In this document: positions 1 through 5,237 of the stretch, piece after piece
Numbering within the stretch: position 1 is the first letter of the stretch
Layout of the letters: each line of letters begins with the position of its first letter
Assembly: GCA_900555605.1 (NCBI GenBank)
Contig: USLW01000076.1
Location: forward strand, 1 to 8,113
Direction of reading: 5' to 3'
Length of the DNA stretch: 8,113 nt
From: an uncultured Clostridium sp.
Lineage (GTDB): Bacteria > Bacillota > Clostridia > UBA1212 > UBA1255
The notes under the pieces: generated by a model
The model's input: only the letters and a program-made list of their open reading frames with translations
Database searches by the model: none
What the model was told of the DNA's origin: nothing
Made by a program: the position numbers and the translations under genes

Positions 1-1243
1 GTTCGAGCAGGCGGCGACTGAGCTGGAAACGGAAATGAACCGTACCCAGAAAGCCCTTGGATCTGCGGAGGAACAGATCCGAGCGAATGAACGAACCAGA
101 GATTATCTGAACCAAAGGCTGATGGAACAGCAGCTTCAGGAAGCGGAGCTGCGCAATGCGGTGCAACAGCTGACTGAGCAGCAGCAGCGGCACCGCGCGG
201 CAATTGAAACAAATGCGGAACGCAAAACGTATGTTTTGGCGCAGATTGCGGAAAATGAGCAGACTTCCGCAGCGCTTGCTGCAGAAAACGCAGGGTATGA
301 AGCGCAGATCAAAGCACAGGAGGAGAGAAAGCTCGGCGAGTTGGCTGCATACGAAAGTTTAGCCGCGGAAAAGCAGGAAATGGAAGACGCACTGTCAGGC
401 ATGATGGAAAAGCTGACTGTTATCAATGAGCAGCTTGCCGGTATTCGGGAGCAGACCGGCAAGCTGAACATCCGAAGGACGAAAATCGAAAGCGAGATGG
501 AGACGTATAAAAACAGACTATGGGAAGAATATGAGCTGACATACGGCAGTGCATATGCATTAACGGACGGAAAGCCCGTGGAGAATTATGCAGCGTGTAC
601 AAAGCGGATCAATGAGCTGCGCACTGCAATTAAGCAGCTCGGACCGATTAATGTCAATGCCATCGAGGAGCTGGAGGAGACTGTAAAACGCCGGGATTTT
701 ATGGCGGCGCAGCGTGATGATATGGAAGAGGCCAGAGATAAGCTGCACAAAGTGATCGTTGAAGTAACCGGCGTTATGCGCAGGCAGTTTACGGAGCAAT
801 TTGCAGTGATCCGTTCCAATTTTCAGAATGTGTTCCGTGAATTATTCGGAGGCGGCAGAGCGGATATCGTATTGGCGGAAGGCGAGGATGTTCTAGAATG
901 CGGAATTGAAATTCAGGTGCAGCCTCCGGGAAAAAAGCTGCAGAACATGCTGCTGCTGTCGGGCGGAGAGCGTGCGCTGACAGCCATCGCGCTGTTGTTC
1001 GGCATTTTACGCATGCGTCCGTCTCCTTTTTGTCTGCTGGATGAAATCGAAGCGGCGCTGGATGATGCGAACGTTTATCGACTGGCAGATTATCTTAGAA
1101 AAAATGTGGGCAATATGCAATTTATTATGGTGACGCACAGAAAGGGTACCATGGAAACAGCGGATGCGCTTTACGGCGTAACCATGGAGGAAAAGGGAAT
1201 CTCAAGGGTGCTGTCGCTGAAAATAGAGAAGGAGCAATCATAA
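1..1243 (+). CDS. smc: Chromosome partition protein SMC, C-terminal part (5' end outside window)
   Basis: The reading frame is open from the first complete codon at base 2, so the gene begins upstream; 413 residues are visible. SMC is the DNA-binding ATPase of the bacterial condensin complex (with ScpA and ScpB) that organises and helps segregate the chromosome. Roughly the first 200 visible residues are rich in Glu, Gln, Lys and Ala in heptad-like order, as expected for the returning coiled-coil arm. GPINVNA (bases 641-661) marks the approach to the head. The C-terminal ATPase head has the ABC signature LSGGE (bases 956-970), a Walker B LLDEIEAALDD (around 1034-1066) and the H-loop THRKGTME (around 1133-1156). 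The Walker A half lies in the missing N-terminus. The stop at 1241-1243 is one base before ftsY, so the two are very probably co-transcribed. The ATG at 35 is only an internal methionine. Confidence 0.97.
   Translation, partial: FEQAATELETEMNRTQKALGSAEEQIRANERTRDYLNQRLMEQQLQEAELRNAVQQLTEQQQRHRAAIETNAERKTYVLAQIAENEQTSAALAAENAGYEAQIKAQEERKLGELAAYESLAAEKQEMEDALSGMMEKLTVINEQLAGIREQTGKLNIRRTKIESEMETYKNRLWEEYELTYGSAYALTDGKPVENYAACTKRINELRTAIKQLGPINVNAIEELEETVKRRDFMAAQRDDMEEARDKLHKVIVEVTGVMRRQFTEQFAVIRSNFQNVFRELFGGGRADIVLAEGEDVLECGIEIQVQPPGKKLQNMLLLSGGERALTAIALLFGILRMRPSPFCLLDEIEAALDDANVYRLADYLRKNVGNMQFIMVTHRKGTMETADALYGVTMEEKGISRVLSLKIEKEQS
1229..1234 (+). promoter_or_regulatory. Ribosome binding site of ftsY
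   Basis: AAGGAG lies inside the last codons of smc, ten bases before the ftsY ATG at 1245. It supports that start and suggests that translation of ftsY is linked to smc. Confidence 0.75.
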
Positions 1244-1244
1244 A

Positions 1245-2159
1245 ATGGGTTTTTTTGATAAACTGAAATCAGGGCTGAAGAAAACAAAGGAAAGTTTTAT
1301 GGGAAAGGTAGATTCTATCCTGGCCGGGTTCGGTAAAGTGGATGAGGATCTTTTTGATGAGCTTGAGGATATTCTGATCTCATCCGACTTCGGCGTGCAG
1401 ACAACAGAAGTGATTCTTGAGAATCTGCGCAGACGTGTCAAAGAGCAGAAGACAACGGATCCCGGTATGGTCCGGCTGTTTCTGCAGGAAGAAATTGCCG
1501 GACTGCTGACAGTGGGCCGGCAGGGGCTGGATGTGGAGGATACCCCGGCGGTGATTACGGTCATTGGCGTAAACGGAGTGGGAAAAACAACTTCCATCGG
1601 TAAAATGGCCCACCTGTATCGATCCGCGGGCAAAAAGGTGCTGCTGGCCGCCGGAGATACATTCCGTGCAGCGGCAATTGATCAGCTGGGAATTTGGGCA
1701 CAGCGCAGCGGTACGGAGATGGTGCGGCAGGGAGAGGGTTCAGACCCGGCGGCTGTTTTATTTGATGCTTGCAAGTCTTTTTCTGCCCGAAAATATGATG
1801 TTCTGATCTGTGATACCGCAGGCCGGCTGCATAATAAGAAAAATCTAATGGAAGAATTGGCCAAGATGGCCAGAGTGGCGGAACGTGAGCTTCCGCAGGT
1901 GAAGCGGGAAACCTTTTTGGTGCTGGATGCAACCACCGGACAAAATGCGGTCAGCCAGGCAAAGGCTTTTTCCGAGGTAGCAAATCTGACGGGAATTATT
2001 CTGACAAAGCTTGACGGAACGGCAAAGGGCGGTATTATCGTATCCATATGCAATGATCTGAAAATACCCGTCCGGTTAGTGGGTGTTGGAGAAGGCATCG
2101 ATGATATGCAGCCGTTTGTTGCGGCAGATTATGTGCAGGCGCTGTTTGAGGAAACATAA
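1245..2159 (+). CDS. ftsY: Signal recognition particle receptor FtsY
   Basis: This 304-residue SRP-receptor GTPase forms a complex with Ffh at the membrane and delivers ribosome-nascent-chain complexes to the Sec translocon. It consists of a short N-terminal amphipathic segment (residues 1-20, MGFFDKLKSGLKK...), a helical N domain (about 25-95) and a Ras-like G domain. Visible motifs are G1 GVNGVGKTT (108-116), G2 DTFRAAA (138-144), G3 DTAGR (190-194), G4 TKLD (254-257, followed by GTAKGG) and the closing GVGEGIDDM (280-288). GTAKGG with GVGEGIDD identifies FtsY rather than Ffh. There is no long acidic A domain, which is usual in Firmicutes; membrane contact would rest on the basic N-terminal helix. 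The ATG at 1245 follows the smc stop by one base and has AAGGAG ten bases upstream. No terminator hairpin follows; the next gene has its own promoter. Confidence 0.98.
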   Translation: MGFFDKLKSGLKKTKESFMGKVDSILAGFGKVDEDLFDELEDILISSDFGVQTTEVILENLRRRVKEQKTTDPGMVRLFLQEEIAGLLTVGRQGLDVEDTPAVITVIGVNGVGKTTSIGKMAHLYRSAGKKVLLAAGDTFRAAAIDQLGIWAQRSGTEMVRQGEGSDPAAVLFDACKSFSARKYDVLICDTAGRLHNKKNLMEELAKMARVAERELPQVKRETFLVLDATTGQNAVSQAKAFSEVANLTGIILTKLDGTAKGGIIVSICNDLKIPVRLVGVGEGIDDMQPFVAADYVQALFEET

Positions 2160-2203
2160 ATTTTTATTTACGTATTGACAAGCGAAAGATTTTGCTGTAT
2201 TTT
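2155..2203 (+). promoter_or_regulatory. Sigma-A-type promoter for the ylxM-ffh operon
   Basis: A perfect -35 box TTGACA (2175-2180) is followed after exactly 17 bases by TATTTT (2198-2203), a four-of-six match to the -10 consensus. The 20 bases before the -35 box are almost all A/T (2155-2174) and could act as an UP element for the RNA polymerase alpha subunit. Transcription would begin near 2209-2211, giving a leader of about 85 bases before ylxM. This is the strongest promoter-like pattern noticed by eye. The imperfect -10 box is the main weakness. Confidence 0.7.
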
Positions 2204-2209
2204 TGTAAA

Positions 2210-2267
2210 GAGCATTGCCTTTACAGGTGATGCTTCATTGTTCTCGCGATGATTGCAGAGGCAGTCA
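2210..2267 (+). promoter_or_regulatory. Two tandem stem-loops in the ylxM-ffh leader
   Basis: The first stem pairs 2210-2219 with 2226-2235 around the loop TTTACA. All ten positions pair, three of them as G-U. The second pairs 2250-2256 with 2261-2267 around the loop AGAG, with one G-U. The first hairpin sits almost exactly at the predicted transcript 5' end, where such structures often protect mRNA from 5'-dependent decay. Neither is followed by a run of T, so they are not terminators. The pairing is seen in the sequence; any function is inference, and short stems of this kind also arise by chance. Confidence 0.4.
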
Positions 2268-2285
2268 AAGATCGGCGGACGGAAT

Positions 2286-2290
2286 GGGAG
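2286..2290 (+). promoter_or_regulatory. Ribosome binding site that fixes the ylxM start
   Basis: GGGAG stands five bases before ATG 2296. The longer open frame begins with a TTG at 2215 that lies inside the first leader hairpin and has no comparable site, so the shorter start is preferred. Confidence 0.6.
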
Positions 2291-2295
2291 CTCAT

Positions 2296-2658
2296 ATGTC
2301 GGATTTTGATATTTATGAAATGAGTATGCTGATTGATTTCTACGGGCAGCTGCTGACCGAAAGCCAGCTGAAATGCCTTGATATGCATTATAATCAGGAT
2401 TTGAGCCTGGCTGAAATTGCCGAAGAACTCGAGATCAGCCGCCAGGGTGTCCACGATTTTATTAAACGCGGCCGCGCTATGCTTTGTGAATATGAAGAAA
2501 AGCTTGGGCTGCTTGCACGGTTTCAGGAGGTAAAGAGACAGCTGGAATCGCTGCAGGACGATTTTAACTTCATGGACAGAAGCATGCTGGCAGAGGGCGA
2601 TCTCTATTTGGTCGAACAAATGGAGAAGAAGCTGTTTGAGATTATTTCAAAGCTCTGA
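2296..2658 (+). CDS. ylxM: YlxM family putative helix-turn-helix protein
   Basis: This 120-residue protein belongs to the UPF0122/YlxM family, which is nearly always encoded directly upstream of ffh in Firmicutes. Family members resemble region 4 of sigma factors and have been linked to SRP function; a precise role is not established here. Visible features are the N-terminal MLIDFYGQLLTESQ (11-24), which matches the family's usual opening, and a helix-turn-helix at about 35-63 containing LSLAEIAEELEISRQGVHD. A Glu/Gln-rich helical C-terminus follows (about 64-118), probably coiled coil. The frame stays open upstream to a TTG at 2215, but the extra residues are not family-like, and ATG 2296 has a ribosome binding site. 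An ATG at 2284 is a weaker alternative. It is the first gene after the promoter at 2175-2203 and ends 66 bases before ffh. Confidence 0.9.
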   Translation: MSDFDIYEMSMLIDFYGQLLTESQLKCLDMHYNQDLSLAEIAEELEISRQGVHDFIKRGRAMLCEYEEKLGLLARFQEVKRQLESLQDDFNFMDRSMLAEGDLYLVEQMEKKLFEIISKL

Positions 2659-2710
2659 ACGAAGCGTATACGGCGGATGAAATGAGAAGGATGCATGAAA
2701 TAAAATGGGG

Positions 2711-2719
2711 AAGGGTGGG
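2711..2719 (+). promoter_or_regulatory. Ribosome binding site for the TTG start of ffh
   Basis: The purine-rich AAGGGTGGG ends five bases before TTG 2725. An in-frame TAA at 2701, with no ATG or GTG in between, leaves TTG as the only start that keeps the conserved N-terminus. Confidence 0.65.
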
Positions 2720-2724
2720 TCCAT

Positions 2725-4074
2725 TTGGCTTTTGAAAGTCTGTCTGCAAAGCTGCAGGCAACCATAAAACGTCTGAAAGGCCAGACACGTGTGACAGAAA
2801 AAGATGTCAAGGAGTTCATGCGGGAAATCCGTCTGGCATTGCTGGAGGCAGATGTAAACTATAAGGTGGTAAAGGACTTTATTTCCTCCGTTTCAGAGAA
2901 AGCGGTGGGCCAGTCTGTTTTGGAGAGCTTGTCTCCGGGACAACAGATCGTTAAGATTGTATATGACGAATTGACTGCGCTTTTGGGCGCAGAGGACAGT
3001 AAGCTGGATTTTTCCAGGACGCCGCCTAATGTGATTATGATGGTCGGCCTTCAAGGTGCGGGCAAGACCACTGCTGCTGCAAAGCTTGCTTTGCATTTGA
3101 GAAAAAAGGGAAAAAATCCGCTTCTGACTGCCTGTGACATTTACCGGCCGGCCGCAGTGAAACAGTTAGAGGTGCTGGGACGTCAGATCGATGTGCCGGT
3201 GCATACGGCGCAGGAGGGAACAAAGCCTGTGGCAATTGCACAGGAGGCGGTCAAGCGCGCGGTGCGCGGACTGAACGACGTTGTGATTTTGGATACAGCG
3301 GGCCGTCTGCAGATCAATGAGGAATTGATGCAGGAGCTGGACGATATCAAGGCCGCTGTCACGCCGTCTGAGATTCTGCTGGTGGTGGATGCCATGACCG
3401 GTCAGGAAGCGGCAAACGTGGCGCGTACTTTTAACGAGCGTTTGGCGGTGAGCGGAATCATTCTGTCAAAGCTGGACAGTGATACAAGGGGCGGCGCTGC
3501 GCTGTCTGTTAGAGCCATTACCGGAAAACCTGTTAAATTCGCCTCCAGCGGAGAAAAGATGAATGATCTGGAGGTTTTTTATCCAAAACGGATGGCCGAA
3601 CGCATCCTCGGTATGGGAGATGTGCTGACGCTGATTGATAAAGCCGTTGAAATGTATGATGCTAAAAAAGCAGAGGAACTTGAGAAAAAGATCCGTACGC
3701 AAACATTTACGCTGGATGATTTTTTGGATCAGCTGCAGCAGATTAAAAAGATGGGCGGGATTTCCGGTTTGATCAAATTATTGCCGAACGCAGGAAGCCT
3801 TGGGGAGGCAGATGTTGACGAGCGGGGTTTGGTGAAGGTGGAGGCCATTATCCAATCCATGACAAAGAAAGAAAAAAACCATCCGGATATTCTGAATGCC
3901 AGCAGAAGAAAACGGATTGCCGCCGGAAGCGGAACGACCGTACAGGACGTGAACCGCGTGATGAAGCAGTTCGACGACATGCGCGCCATGATGAAGCAGT
4001 TCAGCGGCGCGGGCAAAAAAGGTATCGGCAAAAAGGGGCTTGGAAAAAGAGGCTTTCCCGGACTTCCTTTTTGA
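2725..4074 (+). CDS. ffh: Signal recognition particle protein Ffh (SRP54)
   Basis: This 449-residue GTPase binds SRP RNA and the signal sequences of nascent membrane and secreted proteins, then docks with FtsY. The start is TTG at 2725 (an in-frame stop lies at 2701). The product opens with [10 protein letters not shown], the family's usual N-terminus. The N domain covers about residues 1-90. The G domain shows G1 GLQGAGKTT (108-116), DIYRPAA (138-144), DTAGR (190-194) and SKLD (248-251, where TKLD is commoner) followed by DTRGGAA. The M domain runs from about 300 to the end. It has [12 protein letters not shown] (393-404) and [11 protein letters not shown] (406-416), the SRP-RNA-binding helix-turn-helix, and a Met-rich [10 protein letters not shown] stretch. 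The tail (428-449) is a Gly/Lys-rich low-complexity segment. The length is normal for the family. It shares a homologous NG domain with ftsY in this window. rpsP follows after 41 bases. Confidence 0.98.
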   Translation: MAFESLSAKLQATIKRLKGQTRVTEKDVKEFMREIRLALLEADVNYKVVKDFISSVSEKAVGQSVLESLSPGQQIVKIVYDELTALLGAEDSKLDFSRTPPNVIMMVGLQGAGKTTAAAKLALHLRKKGKNPLLTACDIYRPAAVKQLEVLGRQIDVPVHTAQEGTKPVAIAQEAVKRAVRGLNDVVILDTAGRLQINEELMQELDDIKAAVTPSEILLVVDAMTGQEAANVARTFNERLAVSGIILSKLDSDTRGGAALSVRAITGKPVKFASSGEKMNDLEVFYPKRMAERILGMGDVLTLIDKAVEMYDAKKAEELEKKIRTQTFTLDDFLDQLQQIKKMGGISGLIKLLPNAGSLGEADVDERGLVKVEAIIQSMTKKEKNHPDILNASRRKRIAAGSGTTVQDVNRVMKQFDDMRAMMKQFSGAGKKGIGKKGLGKRGFPGLPF

Positions 4075-4103
4075 TCCTATATAAATATCCTACAAAAGAA
4101 AAT

Positions 4104-4110
4104 GGAGGTG
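4104..4110 (+). promoter_or_regulatory. Ribosome binding site of rpsP
   Basis: GGAGGTG lies five bases before ATG 4116, a near-ideal arrangement. It selects this start over an ATA-type upstream extension that would begin inside the ffh stop region and encode residues foreign to S16. Confidence 0.85.
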
Positions 4111-4115
4111 ACATT

Positions 4116-4319
4116 ATGGTAAAAATCAGACTGAAAAGAATCGGTGCCAAGAAAGCTCCGTTTTACAGAGTGATTGTAGCGGACTCGAAATATGCGAGAG
4201 ATGGAAGATTCGTAGAAGAGATCGGTACCTACAACCCGCTGGTAGATCCGGCCGAAATCAAAATTGATCTTGAAAAAGCAAATGCGTGGATCCAAAAAGG
4301 AGCGCAGCCGACACGGTAA
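4116..4319 (+). CDS. rpsP: 30S ribosomal protein S16, C-terminus apparently cut short by a frame change
   Basis: S16 is a small 30S protein needed early in subunit assembly. [20 protein letters not shown] (1-20) and [14 protein letters not shown] (28-41) are unmistakable. The frame ends after only 67 residues at KGAQPTR and TAA 4317-4319, whereas relatives usually have about 80-90. Family members typically continue GAQP(T/S)DTV plus a basic helical tail. That tail is still present, but in the -1 frame (4310-4351), reading [13 protein letters not shown] and then TAA. Three explanations are open: a base lost in sequencing or assembly (most likely, since S16 is normally indispensable), a real recent frameshift tolerated because the core fold is intact, or recoding (no slippery heptamer seen). 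The start is fixed by GGAGGTG five bases upstream. It sits between ffh and khpA as in other Firmicutes. Its identity is certain; its 3' end is not. Confidence 0.92.
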   Translation: MVKIRLKRIGAKKAPFYRVIVADSKYARDGRFVEEIGTYNPLVDPAEIKIDLEKANAWIQKGAQPTR

Positions 4320-4351
4320 AAGCGCTTCTGAAAAAAGCACAAGAGGCATAA
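4310..4351 (+). other. Out-of-frame remnant of the S16 C-terminus
   Basis: Reading from base 4310 in the -1 frame gives [13 protein letters not shown] followed by TAA at 4349-4351, which fits the expected end of S16 in Clostridia. No start codon or ribosome binding site precedes it, so it is not a gene of its own. Its intact coding appearance argues that any frame change is recent or is a sequence error. Confidence 0.75.
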
Positions 4352-4369
4352 GCGCCGGCGGCGGTTTTC

Positions 4370-4410
4370 CTGCAAAGCTGACGGTGCTTGCTGCATCGTT
4401 GGCTTTGCGG
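4370..4410 (+). other. Strong 18-bp stem-loop between rpsP and khpA
   Basis: Bases 4370-4387 pair with 4393-4410 without any mismatch (four G-U pairs) around the five-base loop TTGCT. The downstream sequence is only loosely T-rich (4411-4430) and lacks the continuous T run of an intrinsic terminator, so it is more likely an RNA processing, stability or attenuation element that separates rpsP expression from the khpA-rimM-trmD part. A weak terminator cannot be excluded. The structure is read directly from the sequence; the role is inferred. The rest of the 138-bp gap shows only an 8-bp GC-rich palindrome at 4353-4360 and the khpA ribosome binding site. Confidence 0.6.
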
Positions 4411-4446
4411 ATTGTGTCTTTATGCTTTTGTGAAATGTCGTAGTTT

Positions 4447-4453
4447 GGGAGGT
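4447..4453 (+). promoter_or_regulatory. Ribosome binding site of khpA
   Basis: GGGAGGT is placed four bases before ATG 4458, a strong but rather close Shine-Dalgarno sequence. Confidence 0.75.
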
Positions 4454-4457
4454 CACC

Positions 4458-4685
4458 ATGAAAGAATTATTAGAATTCATTGCCAAACAACTTGTCAGCA
4501 AGCCGGAGGACGTGCAGGTCGACGTTGAAGAAACGGAGAAAAGCATTACGCTGAAGCTGCGCGTTTCCGATGACGATATGGGAAAGGTGATCGGCAGAGA
4601 AGGCCGAATTGCAAAAGCGATCCGTACAGTGGTAAAGGCTGCTGCGGTTAATGAGGAAAAACCTGTATTTGTCGACATCGCGTAG
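4458..4685 (+). CDS. khpA: KhpA, KH-domain RNA-binding protein (YlqC family)
   Basis: This small protein of 75 residues is essentially a single KH domain. The signature GxxG loop is GREG at residues 46-49, within KVIGREGRIAKAIRTVVKAAA (43-63, split here by the loop). N-terminal helix residues 1-18 are followed by a strand (about 30-36), and the short final strand PVFVDIA ends the protein. In Firmicutes KhpA pairs with KhpB/Jag as an RNA chaperone affecting cell division and elongation; this is known of the family and not shown here. The position between rpsP and rimM is conserved and suggests a link with 30S assembly or translation. The usual ylqD gene between khpA and rimM is absent. The TAG stop shares a G with the ribosome binding site of rimM. 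Confidence 0.94.
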   Translation: MKELLEFIAKQLVSKPEDVQVDVEETEKSITLKLRVSDDDMGKVIGREGRIAKAIRTVVKAAAVNEEKPVFVDIA

Positions 4686-4690
4686 GGAGG
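4685..4690 (+). promoter_or_regulatory. Ribosome binding site for the TTG start of rimM
   Basis: GGGAGG begins on the last base of the khpA stop and lies ten bases before TTG 4701. No ATG or GTG in this frame occurs between the khpA stop and TTG 4701, so TTG is the start. Confidence 0.75.
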
Positions 4691-4700
4691 CATATATACG

Positions 4701-5237
4701 TTGCTCAAATCATTGATTATCGGTGAGATCGTGAATGTTCATGGCGTCAGGGGGGCGCTGAAGGTGACGCCCCTGACGGATGATCCCAAACGATTCCGCA
4801 CGTTGAAACAGGTTACGGTTTCCCATCAGAACCATAAAAAGACCGAGAAAAAAATTTATGCCGTTGTGTCTGCCGTTTTGGCGGGCAATTTTGTTTTATT
4901 GCAGTTAGAAGGAATTGACGACCGCGACAAAGCGATGATGCTGCGCGGTGCTTTGCTGGAAATCCCCCGGGAGGAGGCCATTGTACTTCCTGAGGATCAT
5001 TATTTTATTGGGGATCTGATCGGATGCCGTGTTACGGAATCCGACGGGACTGTCCTTGGCTTCGTACGGGATGTCTTCCAGACGGGCAGCAATGACGTAT
5101 ATCGGGTGGTATCTGAACAGGGCGCTGAGATTTTATTGCCTGCAATCGGAGAGGTTATTCTGCGGATTGACATCGCGGCCGGAGAGATCACAGTCAAGCT
5201 ATTGCCCGGACTGAGGGAAGTGTACCATGCGGATTGA
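4701..5237 (+). CDS. rimM: Ribosome maturation factor RimM
   Basis: RimM binds S19 and helps the 30S head, including 16S rRNA processing, to mature. The 178-residue product has the standard two-domain plan. The N-terminal RimM domain (about 1-90) has IIGEIVNVHGVRGALKV (6-22) and the LEGIDDRDKAMMLRGALL stretch (69-86). A linker LPEDHYFIGDLIG (96-108) leads into a PRC-barrel domain (about 97-172) with GSNDVY (129-134) and ILLPAIGEVI (144-153). The start is TTG with a good GGGAGG site ten bases upstream. The 3' end overlaps trmD by 11 bases, typical of translational coupling. The length is normal for the family. A GC-rich inverted repeat lies inside its first 80 bases (4745-4778). Confidence 0.95.
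   Translation: MLKSLIIGEIVNVHGVRGALKVTPLTDDPKRFRTLKQVTVSHQNHKKTEKKIYAVVSAVLAGNFVLLQLEGIDDRDKAMMLRGALLEIPREEAIVLPEDHYFIGDLIGCRVTESDGTVLGFVRDVFQTGSNDVYRVVSEQGAEILLPAIGEVILRIDIAAGEITVKLLPGLREVYHAD

Noticed and set aside
2215..2295. Extension of ylxM upstream to TTG 2215
   Set aside because: The extra 27 residues do not look like the family, the TTG lies inside a leader hairpin just after the predicted transcription start, and ATG 2296 has a ribosome binding site.
2691..2735. A 14-codon mini frame ([14 protein letters not shown]) overlapping the ffh start, as a possible leader peptide
   Set aside because: The purine stretch GAGAAGG touches the ATG with no spacing, and nothing in the peptide suggests a regulatory function.
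1245..4074. ftsY and ffh as a tandem duplication of one gene
   Set aside because: They share the NG GTPase architecture, but each has the signature of its own ancient family (GTAKGG with GVGEGIDD in FtsY; DTRGGAA and an M domain in Ffh). They are paralogues, not a local duplication.
4054..4085. A promoter just before rpsP using TATATAAA (4078-4085)
   Set aside because: The -10-like part is good, but the best -35 at the right distance (TTTCCC, 4054-4059) matches only half of the consensus.
4300..4410. Programmed -1 frameshifting in rpsP, perhaps linked to TrmD because the break is at a proline CCG codon
   Set aside because: No slippery heptamer is present, the stem-loop at 4370-4410 is about 50 bases too far away to stimulate shifting, and loss of m1G37 is known to favour +1 rather than the -1 shift needed here.
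4370..4430. Intrinsic terminator after rpsP
   Set aside because: The stem is strong, but what follows is GGATTGTGTC rather than a run of T, and termination here would cut khpA, rimM and trmD off from the only good promoter. It is kept as a stem-loop of unknown role.
4229..4708. A 159-codon open frame on the - strand across rpsP, the gap and khpA
   Set aside because: It covers the stem-loop and parts of two real genes and has a Ser/Thr-rich, motif-free product without a ribosome binding site. It is chance.
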